A stretch of DNA of 64,000 nucleotides from Haliclona indistincta (lineage: Eukaryota > Porifera > Demospongiae > Haplosclerida > Chalinidae), in NCBI GenBank assembly GCA_964017065.1, contig OZ024786.1:13733264-13797263 (forward strand), read 5' to 3'. A program made the position numbers and the translations under genes. Below are positions 37,346-48,260 of the stretch, piece after piece. A model generated the notes under the pieces. That model was given only the letters and a program-made list of their open reading frames with translations. It was not told the origin of the DNA and made no database searches. The first letter of the stretch is position 1, and every line of letters begins with the position of its first letter.

Positions 37346-39029
37346 CCATAGTTAGTTCGACTGTTTGGATCACATTTCTGTTCACTGATAAAATATTTGA
37401 CTACATTCAAATGACCATTAAGACTAGCAATGTGTAATGGAAGAAAGCCATCGTTGGTTAAAATTCTTGGATCACAACCAAGTTCAGTGATAAGGTATTG
37501 GATGATTTCCATGTGACCATTTTTAGAAGCACTGTAAAGAGGTGTAGATCCATTTTTCCTTCGACTGTTCGGGTCACATTTCTGTTTACTGATGAAATAT
37601 TTGACTGTGTTCAAGTGACCATTGAGACTAGCAATGTGTAATGGAGGAAAACCATTGTTGTTTGAAATTGATGGGTCACAACCTAGTTCAGTGATTAGGT
37701 ATTGGATGACGGCCATGTCACCATTTCTAGAAGCGTAGTGAAGAGGTGTAGATCCTTTTTTGTTTCGCCTATTTGGATCGCAGTTATGCTCAGAAATAAA
37801 ATATTTTACAGCATCTAAGTGTCCATTAACCCTTTAGGGCCTATAGCGGATTTATCCGTCAAAATTGACTCCACCTACTGTAGACGTCATAAGTAGTGTG
37901 AAAAGTGCTCTAGGAAGGTCAAATCAAGTTTAATGCAAATTACTTGAAAAAACCCACTGTTTTTCGCCGCGCCCTCCCCACTAAAATATATAGAACGCAG
38001 GACGGGGGGATTTTTAAAGGGGGGTGTCCCCCCTTTAATCCGGGGTTCGAAGGGGCGGAGCCCCTCGCCGCTTTCGGCATTTTTGGGGCTTCAGGATGCC
38101 CGGAAATGCATACTTTGGCAAAGAATATGGTCTAAACTGTGCTGTTTGCTCACCTGGACACCACCAGGTTTTTGTATCAGTCACCAGGGCTGAATGAAGA
38201 CCAAAATTAACTCAAAAATGACGAGGTCGCAGCACTTAAGCGGCTTCAGTTCCGAAGTGGGAGTGGCCAACTCAGACTTTAGTACATGGTCGTAAACCTT
38301 GACATGCCAGGAGAAAAGGGTGCTAGTTTGGACTAGCTAGCGTACTGCATGTTGTAGAAAATTGCAAGACAAACTGTCAGTTAAGAGCAAGTCAAGTTTT
38401 CGTCAAAATAAGTCGGTCCCTAAAGAGTTAAGACAAGCAATGTGTAGTGGGAGATCGCCATTATTTGCTAAAGAGTTTGGATCACAACTTTGTTCAGCAA
38501 TAAGATAATGAATTATGTTCATGTGACCATTTACTGAAGCATAATGTAGAGGTGTCCATCCATTGTTACCTTGAACATTTGGGTTACAGTTTTGTTCTGT
38601 TATGAAATATTTAGCTGTGTCTGAATTACCACGACGACAAGCGATATGTAACGGGAGACTTCTTCTAGTGGTTTCAGCATTGGGATCACAGCCTAATGCA
38701 CTAATTAAGTAATTTATAATTTCTAAACAATTCTCTGATGAAGCAGCTGCAGCATAATGCAATGGAGTAAAACCTTCACTGTCTCTGACATCATACATTG
38801 AGATATGTTGCTGTATAGTCTTGATGATGTCTAGCCAGCCATGATAAGCAGCAAGATGAAGAAGTGTCACATCTTTGTTCGGTGGTAACCTTTTGCCATT
38901 GTATTCAAACTCAGTAGTAACATTACCAGGTTGCTGTAGTTGTGGTAGTAGTTGTACTGCCTGGTCATGGTTGCCTTGCTTGAATGCTGTCACACACTGC
39001 TGCTCTAGATCCAGCTGAGACTCAGCCAT
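37346..39029 (-). pseudogene. Gene D: ANK-only fragment split by a TTAA element
   Basis: Starts at the ATG at 39029 with the same N-terminal module as the other copies, including the conserved 5' block just upstream (39030-39062 reversed). About eight ANK repeats are recognisable in two parts, 39029-38432 and 37825-37346, separated by the transposon at 37830-38427. That insertion (602 nt with its TSD) breaks the frame. Similarity ends abruptly at 37346 within a repeat (after CTATGGATC), and no ROC, ZU5 or Death exons follow before the assembly gap. It is a 3'-truncated, disrupted copy. Confidence 0.8.
37830..38427. mobile_element. piggyBac-like TTAA MITE in gene D
   Basis: 598 bp between TTAA duplications at 37826-37829 and 38428-38431. 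Inverted ends are CCCTTTAGGGCC and GGTCCCTAAAGAG. The TTAA site and a CCCTTT-type end fit piggyBac. No transposase. It differs from the TTAA element in gene C. Confidence 0.8.
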
Positions 39030-39498
39030 GAACCACAACTATGCATTAACAGTCAGACTGAGAAATATTCTAGTGCAGGTTGATTATGAACAGACCAATA
39101 GTTTATATAGTATTTATACTGTATTATAAGTATAATTATTCACAGTAGTCACATGCATGCTTGAAATTCCTTATAGACCAAGCCACACATAAACTTGTTT
39201 TTGACATGCTTACATCACTATTCATACAATAGTCTCTACTCTCTACAATAGTTTACAGTGCATCATTAACAATTACAATGTAAAGTGATCATCTTTAGAC
39301 ACCTCAGACACAGGACTGGTATTGTTTCTCTGCTTTCCGCTCTTTTATACCTACGTCAAGCAGTTATAATTTTTTAGCTGGAGCAAGTTAACCTGGTTTG
39401 TCAGAAGCTTCGAATGAAACTGTTTGTTTTAATTGCTGACAAAATTATTTTGCTTGAGTAGCTGTTGATGTGGTTCTTTTTCTGTCTAGCTAACGCTA
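39030..39498. promoter_or_regulatory. Upstream region of gene D
   Basis: Homologous to 55422-55853 upstream of gene E. It contains the family 5' block next to the ATG. About 39300-39480 is a degraded relative of the acidic ORF at 47789-48260. Confidence 0.4.
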
Positions 39499-39666
39499 CA
39501 GTGGAACCCCTCTTAGAGGACACCCCTCATCCCTCTATAATGGACACTTACTGAATCCCAAATATAACCCACATAACGTATAATAAACCCCTGACCAGAG
39601 GACACCCTCTCCATAATGGACAATTTTGTTGGTCCCGATGGTGTCCGCCTTAGAGGGGCTCAACTG
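39499..39666. mobile_element. Tigger/pogo-like MITE upstream of gene D
   Basis: 168 bp with ends CAGTGGAACCCCTCTTAGAG and CTTAGAGGGGCTCAACTG, flanked by TA. A TA target and CAGT ends fit the Tc1/mariner-pogo group. An equivalent copy at the same relative position upstream of gene E (55854-56021) means the insertion predates the duplication. Confidence 0.8.
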
Positions 39667-41230
39667 TATATTCGTGTCTTTTCGTATCATCCGGGTTTTC
39701 TAATATTTTCTTGGGATCTATGGTCTGTTAGCAAGTCAATTGTGTTGCCATTCCATGCTTGTTCCTTGTTAGTTTACATTGTGGACCAGTGGTAGATTTC
39801 ACAACCCTACATCCTTTTCATTTCGATAGAAATCTTTTTAATTTTCTTTTTAAATTAGTATCAGAGTCAGATGTGACAAGCATTTGTTTACCTGTATGAA
39901 AATTCATTATCTAATAAATCCTTTCAATGCATTCATTATTTCTTTGTACTAGGATCACACACGTACTGTGGGGGATTCTACCATGAGATAGACATGCACG
40001 TACATAATTTATTATAGTGTATTAATAGATAATTGATAGCACTATGCAGCACTAGCAGTCCATTACCACAATGATGCAGTTGCATGTCTCTTGCACACAC
40101 TTACTGTTCTTTAGAGAAAATTTAATAGAATCACAAAGAGATAAAATCTATTAGCTTCCGTGAAAATCAGACAAAAATTCAAATGCTGCTACATCAAATT
40201 TTGGAAAAAGAATGATTTAACCTGCTCTCAGTTGGAGGCTGAGCAGTCTCATAGTTAACTATGCCTTACAAATATAACTTCTAACCTCGTCCACTAGCAG
40301 TCTGTGGTTTTGATCAGTTTTGAAGAAATTGTTGAACACCTCCATTAGCTTGTCAACACACTAGCAGATTGTCAAGATTTATTGTAGCCAATTCCTGACA
40401 TAGATCCTATCTCTTTCATTGCTTTCGTACTTGGATCACAAACATACTTCAAAAGCTCTACCATGAGATATGTACCTCATAGCTTGTATCATACCATAGG
40501 TAACTGATGATGTACCACCAATTGACACAAGTAGCCTCGTACCTAATCCGAGTGATAGATATTCAATACAGAATCACGATTGAATGGGTACATCTAAGAG
40601 ATTGCAATAATTATAAAGAGAAAATGTGCAAAATGAGCTATGTTGCAAAGGCTAATGGTACTATAATCTATACCAGCAATAGACGCTAGGGTTGAGTATC
40701 ATGAATTTGGTTGACAGCCAAACTTGATAAAACAGTCAGTGACACAATGCACAAGAAAGTATGTCCAAGTGAGTGAGTGAGTGAGTGAGTGAGTGAGTGA
40801 GTGAGTGAGTGAGTGAGTGAGTGAGTGATAAGGTGAGTGAGTGAGTGATAAGGTGCGTGAGTGATAAGGTGAGTGAGTGGGTGAGTGATAGGGTGAGTGA
40901 GTGAGCGGGTGAGAGAGAGAGTGAGATGTACTACTGTGAGATGTACAGTACTGTGAGTCACAGTTGAAGTGTTGTCTACTCTTTCCATTCTGATAGTACG
41001 AATCCTAACCATATCACCATAACCATAGGTTGGCTGTAGCCAGAATGGTATGTTCTATCATCCAGAGAGTGTTTCTAGCAATTCAACAATCAATTTTGAA
41101 GGGAAATGCTGAACAGCTTGATCGATTACCTTGTCAATGAAGAAAGCTTGATCAAATATCATGTTAACAACAACATCCAGTGTGAGCATAGGACCAACAG
41201 ATACACTGCATGTTTGTAAAAGTTGACAAT
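39667..41230. other. Duplicated spacer between genes D and F
   Basis: Contains a fragment of the R1 palindrome arm (39711-39855), then sequence homologous to 47060-47540 and to 56260-58530. A remnant of the small GGTSVTYG reading frame lies at about 40550-40430 (reverse). A (TGAG)n tract occupies about 40771-40920. No intact gene. Confidence 0.45.
40771..40920. repeat. (TGAG)n microsatellite
   Basis: GAGT repeats with occasional GATAAGGT and GATAGGGT variants, matching the longer array at 58549-59524 in the paralogous position upstream of gene E. Confidence 0.9.
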
Positions 41231-41755
41231 AATGGAATTCATACTGACAACAATGAGTCAGCACTATCATCTTAATTGCATTGTGTAACGATATTCATTG
41301 ATAAAAGCGTCAGTGTGATGAATTGTGAATTTATTTGAAACATTACAGCATAAAATTGCCTAGTCAGCATTTAAGCATCAGTGCTGCCTTATTTAAAGAA
41401 ACAGATATTCAGTGAATGATACATGTAGCAGATATTAAGTTTACAGCAAGAAAGAATGTCAAATGAATTGTCCAGGAGAATAAGCTCTCGGGAAAGTCCA
41501 TTGCCGGTCTGTAGACAATAATAACAGTTATAGCTCACAACCATCAGTGCATGCTGTGCAACTTACAAGGTATGCTGATTATCTTGGTTGAACAACAGAG
41601 AATAGTTATTATGTGTGTAATAATGATCAGTGATTATGTATTGACCTCATTACATTGTAGCTGCCTGGATAATGGAATAATTATACATGGCTGCACTTAT
41701 AAAGGTACAGCAAATAATATAGTGGCTGTACCTTCATGAGTGATGGTCATTGATT
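41231..41755 (-). other. 3' flank of gene F
   Basis: Matches the 3' flank of gene C (29985-30540) in inverted orientation, including CCAAGATAATCAGCATACC|gtaag and ctacag|ACCGGCAATGGACTTTC borders. It is likely 3'UTR with introns. No other gene. Confidence 0.45.
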
Positions 41756-44700
41756 TCATGATTCCACTAAACTTTCATTAGATGACAATTCATTTCTTTT
41801 CAAGCAGTACTGTAACAGTGCCATTGCAAATATGAGAAATAATAGTATCCATGGTAGAAATAACAGTGCCTGCCAATCTCCTGTGTACGTCCAGGTTGGG
41901 AGTAGCTCACATTTTAAAGGCACTTCGGCTTCTTTTAGAACTTCATGATTATTGAGGATCTGTGTTACCCAAACCCAGATGGCTGCAAGAGCAAACACTA
42001 CAACAAGAAGTAAGCAGCTCCGAATTAGATGGTATTGTTGAATTGTTCTTTTGTGCCTAGTACGTCTGACAGGTCGACGTGTAACGGATGGCTGATCTGA
42101 ATTTGACGCAACTATATTGATTAAAACAATATCAATTATTTAGCAGGATAATTATTATGTGGACTGGTTATTACATTTTTGTTCTTGAACACGATCTTCT
42201 TTGGCAGTTTTGCTATTCTCAGGTTGATCAACATCATCAGTAACTGGAACTGTACATGTTGTAGCTATTGAAAACAACAGTGATTTGTTCACATTAACTA
42301 TACCGTACCTACCTTCTGGATCATCCAAAGGAGTCTCTACAAAAGCACTGCTTCTATCAAAAATGACCTATATGTATTATAGACAATAGTTGTTAACTGT
42401 TAAGTCGATAAACAGATTTCACAAATCTTCGGTGTGACAAATTCAGTTATGCATGAAAGAAAGAATGAATGAATGAATGAATTAGTGAACAACAAAGCAA
42501 TGCACCAAGGGTTAACTACTCACATCAATTGTGGGATGAAGAAGTTTAAATTCCAAAAGGCTTTTATACAAGTGATCTTTTGTGGAATTTTTTGAAGATT
42601 CCATCCAAAGTAACAACATTTCTCTCTTGCATCTCTCAATTTTTCTACTTTGTTCTTCTCCAATCTTTCGTAAAGAATGAACCTTCAGTCCCAAGCAGTC
42701 ACCTAAAGTAATCCACTCCACAATCGGGTTTAAAGCTATCATCAATTTCACCAGATGCTCTTCATCTAATTTAAAGTGTGTGTAAAGTGCTATAACAATG
42801 TGATAAAACATTCTCACCTATCTGACCATCTGGAATATTTGACATATCAATGATGACTTTACTTTCAACGCTGTGCCCTTTTTCTATAAGTGTAAAATGA
42901 AATTATTATTGTCACGGTTAGTTTGTAATAGCACACCTGCAGCAGCTAGGATAGTCCTTCTGTCCAACTTTGATACAGTCTATAATTCAGACACAAAGGT
43001 TACATAATAGCATCATTCATTTAAAACTCACAATTGGGTTGATTCCAGCAAAAATGCTCAATGCATCAATATACTTTCTCAGGCTAGAATAGGTCTCTTG
43101 CTCTAATTCTTGTACTTGACAAATGATCTTGACTTCATCAAGGAGACTCTGAGAGACAGTTTGATCAGCGTTCTTGCTGTCCAATAGCTGGCACACAGAG
43201 GAAATTCTCAAGCGATAATATGGCTCATGTTCTAATACACTTTTGGTACTAAATAACTTATGGATTTTGTTGGTACAGCTGAAAATGTAAGGATTGTCTT
43301 TAAACATGGACCTAGCCACATGTTTCATAGGGAAAAGTGCATTGTCAGGAGGATATGTTTCTTGAATTGGTGAATTTCTAAAAATGTCTTGACAGATCAG
43401 ATATTGAGTTGTTTGCATATTTGGGCACAGCTCATGCTGCAGGTCCATTATAAGTCTGATTACTGAACTGCGATACTTGATATACTTCAATGGCCTAGTA
43501 TCCTCACTTGTTGACATCAACACTACAACACGCCGACTGAAGTCAACAAGCTCAACTACTGTTTTGATTCCTTCTTCAGTATCCCAACAAATACCATTGT
43601 TCCAGACTTCACAGGCTCTTTCATAGTTTGAAGATTCGATGTCATTATCACTTGAAGCTGTGGACATGTCCGCCAAGCGAAGAAGAAGAACATGAAGGAA
43701 TCGACTGGTGAAAAACTGGTAATCAGGTTCTCTGCAGCATAGACACCACCCAAAACCAAAACATTCATCACTAATCAAAAAGCCAGGTTCACAACTTAAG
43801 AAGCATGGAAAGAAAAGCAAATGCTCTTTTTTGTCAGTACATTGTCCAATGCTATGAAGATTTGTTGTGATACCAGAGAGGTTAACACGATGGCAAAGAT
43901 CAAGGGTTTGTAGAAAGCCTGTGAGCATCTCTATATCATACCGAGCGAAAAGTTGCTGAAGAGCAGATGAACGTACAATACCAGTATTGCTGGCAATTTC
44001 ATGGTGTTCTAGGAAGTCCTTGGGAGCAAATAAGATTCCATTTATCTTCTCAAGCACTGCTTCAATATCTACAACTATCCAGCTTGCATCTAATTCTTTC
44101 TTGTTTTTAAGAAAAATAATCATTCCTTTGTCATTAAGTGCAGTAAGAAGCTCAACAAAGAATTGCTGTTCTGACTGGATCAGGCATACTGATACTGGTA
44201 TCAAATTAATCAGATTAGAAAGTGTGAAAACAGCTGTTTCCGGCTTTGATTTGAAGAAACTATACAGTAAGTGACAGTAGTAGCTCATTGATGGTGTTCT
44301 AGAAACTATTGCTTGATGACTCTTATGAAGCACACTTATGAAAGTTCTCGTGTTAGTGGAGTTAATTGTGCGGCAATCCATGGTGATAATTCCTAAGAAC
44401 TCTTGACTTTTTACTCTTCTCTGCACAAATTTATTAATAAGAATTGATTTTTTCTGAATTCGAAGTTCCTTCTTTTTGTCAGAATGGCTGCCAACAACTA
44501 TAAGACAAGATGTGTTTTTGCATTTAGAAGTCACACTATCAATAAAGTTAAGCCAGTAGCGAAGTTGCTGTACTATCTTATGATTTGCATTGCTGAGGTC
44601 TATTACAATGATGAATGTGGCAGGTGATTGATGCATCACAGTCTCCATGACAGCAGAGTGGCTGGAATGGTATTCAGCTTGTCCTGCTAAGTCATATAGT

Positions 44701-46868
44701 ACCATCTTTCCTGCTTCCTTGCTCTGAACTTGTGACATGACTATACCAGCACTATTAGGCTGCACTTCACCAACATTGCCATATTTGGACCAAAAGTAAG
44801 CTCTAGCTCGTTCGGTAATGACTTTAGCCAAAGTGGTCTTGCCTGCAGAACTGTTACCCACAATTACAGTCTTACTAAATGTATGAATTGGAAATTCTTT
44901 TGATGACTCTATAAACGGCTTGAACAATTCCAGCATCTCATACCGATTCTTATTTTTATTCCCAGCCAGATCTATACACGTTTGCCCCAACTTGTCTGTA
45001 GCCATTATTTCAAACTGACCAAGATGTAACAGCCATTTCACAATCTGATGATGTCCATAGTAACTAGCCAAGTGTAGAATATTTTTACCCTCATTGTCAA
45101 CAACTGAGATGTCACAGCTCTTCACATTAGTTACTAAATATTGAATGATGTTCATATGACCACGTTCAGTAGCACAGTGTAGAGGTGTAGATCCAGTTTC
45201 ATTTCGGCAATTTGAGTCAAATCTAAGTTTAGTGATGAAATATTTGACCACATTCAAGTGACCATTAAGACTAGCGATGTGCAGTGGAAGACTGCCTTTG
45301 TTATCTGGAATTGTTGGATCACAACCTAGTTCAGTAAATAGACATTGGATGATGTTCATGTGACCACCTTCAGTAGCACAGTGTAGTGGTGTATATCCTT
45401 TATTGTTTTGAATATTTGGATTACATTTTTGCTTGATAATCAAAAATTTCGTAGCATTCAAGTGCCCATTGAGACAAGCAATGTGTATTGGAAGAGTTCC
45501 ACAGTTGTCTGGAGTTGTAGGACCACAACCTAGTTCAGTGATTAGGTATTGGATGATGTTCACATGACCACCTTCAGCAGCATAATGTAGAGGTGTAAAT
45601 CCACCATTGTCTTGACAATATTTGACTGGGTCGCAGTTTTGTTCAGTGATGAAATAAGTTGTAACGCCATTAACACTAGCAATGCGTAATGGGAGACTGT
45701 CAAAGTTGCTTGAAATACTGGATTGGCATCGGATGAATCGATTTTGCTTATAAGTTGGATAATATATCATGAAATATTTTATAACATTCAAATGACCGTC
45801 AAGACAAGCACGGTGCAATGGAAGACTGCCATTGTTGTTTCGAATGTTGGGATTGCAACCTAATTCAGTGATTAGGTATTGGATGATGTTCATGTGACCG
45901 CCTTCAGAAGCATAATGTAGAGGTGTGCTACCCCGTTGATCTTGAATGTTAGGATTAAATTTATGTTCATTAATGTAATACTTTATAGCATTTATTTGAC
46001 CACTGAAACAAGCCCTGTGTAATGGAAGAGCGCCATCATAGCTTTTAGTGTAGGGTTCACAACCCAGCACATCGATTAGGTATCGGATAATGTTAACATG
46101 GCCACCTTCAGAAGCATAATGTAGAGGAGTGAGTCCATGCTCATATTCAACACATTTTTCGTCATTCAAATGACCACCAACACATCTACAAACATGGTGT
46201 AATCGCTTGCTGCTTGGAGCTGTTGGGTCACAACCGAATTCATTGATTAGGCATTGGACTGTGTTCAAGCGCCCACGAAGACAAGCAAAGTGTAATGGAA
46301 GACTACCAGTGTTGTTTGAAATTGTCGGATCACAGCCTAGTTCCGTGATTAGGTATTGGATAATGTTCATATGACCACTATCAGAAGCATAATGTAGAGG
46401 TGTAGATCCATGTTGACCTCGACTAGTTGGATCACATTTTTGTATAGTAATGAAGTACTTGACGACATCTAGTTGGCCGTTAAGACAAGCAATGTGCAGC
46501 GGGAGAGCGCCTCTGTTGTCAGTAATTGCTGGTTCACAACCTTGTTCGTTGATTAGGTATTCTATTACTGATAGGCTGTTCCCAGCAGCGGCATAGTGTA
46601 GCGGAACTAAACCAATACTGTCTCGACAATTGATAGCGGAGTTGTCCTTCAAATTCTCAATAAAATCTAGCCAGCCACGATAAGCAGCAACATGAAGTAA
46701 AGTCACATTCTTGCTTGATTCACAAATTGGGTATAACGATTTAAACTCTGTTGTCAATTCAGTGAGAGTTTTTGGATTTTGCTGCTGAGCGGGTGGTAGC
46801 AGTCTTACAGCGTCGTCACGGTTGCCATGCTTGAAAGCAGCCACAATAGCCCTCTTGAGCTCATCCAT
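41756..46868 (-). CDS. Gene F: ANK-ROC-COR-Death protein with a two-helix membrane anchor
   Basis: Seven exons: 46868-43032, 42979-42937, 42883-42818, 42789-42524, 42367-42313, 42264-42175, 42111-41756. Total 4713 nt (1570 residues), phases consistent. The start MDELKRAI has ATG at 46868. About 17 ANK repeats (55-640) are more diverged than in the other copies. ROC: P-loop GNSSAGKTT at 671-679, DLAGQ at 726, VGSHSD in place of the NKxD motif. COR about 860-1120 (FFVELLTALNDKGMIIFL, LLFFPCFL). Death-like domain about 1316-1403 (WITLGDCLGLKVHSL, CKREMLLLWM). The last exon encodes a basic stretch (RRPVRRTRHKR), hydrophobic helix LLLVVVFALAAIWVWV, a roughly 30-residue loop, a second helix (LLFLPWILLFLIFAMALL) and a short tail. 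This predicts a C-terminal membrane hairpin with the sensor and Death parts in the cytosol. Key GTPase residues are intact. Confidence 0.87.
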
Positions 46869-47354
46869 CGCATCAAAGAATTAAGAAAGGGGCTTAAAGC
46901 TGCAATATCGCCGATGGATTGCCGGTCTCAAGTTCCAGGCTAGCTGTGTCCAATTGAACGAAAACAGCTTTTCAGTATTCATTGATGCTATATCCGCTTC
47001 AGTTTGTACTAATTCATCTGATGTGTTTGCATTTGTTTACCTGTGAGAAAATTCCTGGAGTTGATCTTAGAAAATTTAAAAGAAGCATGAAGAGATAAAA
47101 TCTATTAGCTTCCGTGAGAATTGGTGAAAAATCAAATGCTGCTTGCTACATTAATTCTTTTAAAAAAGAATGATTTAATCTGCTCTCAGTTGGAGGCGGA
47201 GCAGTCTCATCTTTAATTATGCCCATTTCTGCATGACTTAACTCCTAACCACATCTACTACCAGTCTGTGGTTTTGTATCAATTAGTAGTGAACACCTTC
47301 ATTAGCTAGTCAACACACTAGCAACTTGTCAACATTCATTGATGCTACAATTAT
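46869..47354. other. Upstream region of gene F
   Basis: No gene. It lacks the TCTGACTGTTATTGCAT block seen before A-E, so F probably uses a different promoter. About 47060-47300 is duplicated at 40090-40350 and 56620-56790. Confidence 0.35.
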
Positions 47355-47585
47355 TCAACAATATTTCATCAAATTTCCGACAATGATCTTGTCTCTTTCA
47401 CTGTATTGACTGTCTCCTTTACATACTTCAAAAGCTCTACCATGAGATATGTACCTCATAGTTTGTATCACTCCATAGGTAACTGATGTACCACCAATTG
47501 ACACAAGTAGCCTTGTACCCAATCCCTTTACCGAAAAAGAGCCTGGGAGCGAGGCTAACGACACAAACAGTCTAGTAAAGTTCAT
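47355..47585 (-). CDS. Unrecognised small ORF with three paralogous copies
   Basis: 76 codons from ATG at 47585. The N-terminus (MNFTRLFVSLASLPGSF) could be a signal or mitochondrial peptide. The segment VSIGGTSVTYGVIQTMRYIS, continuing HGRAFEVC, is also open in the same frame near 40550-40430 and 58350-58210 (both reverse). All three sit in duplicated spacers between the ANK genes. I do not recognise a family. It could be a terminal exon of a gene decayed elsewhere, or retained by recent duplication only. Confidence 0.3.
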   Translation of the reverse strand: MNFTRLFVSLASLPGSFSVKGLGTRLLVSIGGTSVTYGVIQTMRYISHGRAFEVCKGDSQYSERDKIIVGNLMKYC

Positions 47586-47788
47586 TGCGTTTACCTCTTC
47601 AAAATTTTTAAGTTAATGATTAAATTTGATAAGGAGCACAAGAAGTTAATATTAATAAATTGATGTGTGTTATTATTTTACTTCAATGAAAATGTGAGAC
47701 TTGAGAAAACTTCAAACGCTACTATTTTTAGCAACAAAAAAGAACGACATAATCTGCTCTCAACTACGAGTTAGTTTGTACAGAACCA

Positions 47789-48260
47789 TTAGGAGGAAGT
47801 TGAGTGGGCAGTCTCATCTTTAACCACGCTCTCTTCTGATTCCTGACCACACCCACCACTCTCTACAACAGTCTCTGGTTTTGACAGTCCATCATTGTCA
47901 ATGACATAATACAAGTGACCCACTTCAGACACCTCATGGTCTTCCTTCTCTGCTCTCCTCTCTTTCATTCCTACGTCAATCTGTTCTAGTTTAATAGCTG
48001 AAGCAAGTATCACACCCTCTGGTTTCTCAGAAGCTTCGGATGAAACCATTTGATCAGTAGACGACTCCTCTTTTTCAGTTGCTGTTGATGTAGAGTTGCC
48101 TGGCTCTGTCTCTGTCTTGTTAGCACTATCCTTGTCTTCTTTCTTCTCTTTCGCATCATCTGGAGTTGCTTCTTGTTTATCATTCTCAATTGTGCTCTGT
48201 TCAGTTACAGGTGTTGCTGCCTCCTCACTTGTTGTTGATTCAGAGGAACAATATCAATGT
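47789..48260 (-). CDS. Acidic, low-complexity ORF fragment
   Basis: An open frame of about 157 codons ends at 47789; an internal ATG is at 48049. It is rich in Glu, Ser, Thr and Lys (EKKEDKDSANKTETEPG; EVGHLYYVIDNDGL), predicted disordered, with no domain recognised. The part before the ATG is also open, so it may be an exon whose 5' border I cannot find. Degraded relatives lie upstream of genes D (39300-39480) and E (55660-56110). Confidence 0.3.

Noticed and set aside
37966..38135. ORF inside the TTAA element in gene D
   Set aside because: GC-rich MITE body, opposite strand to the gene, no domain.
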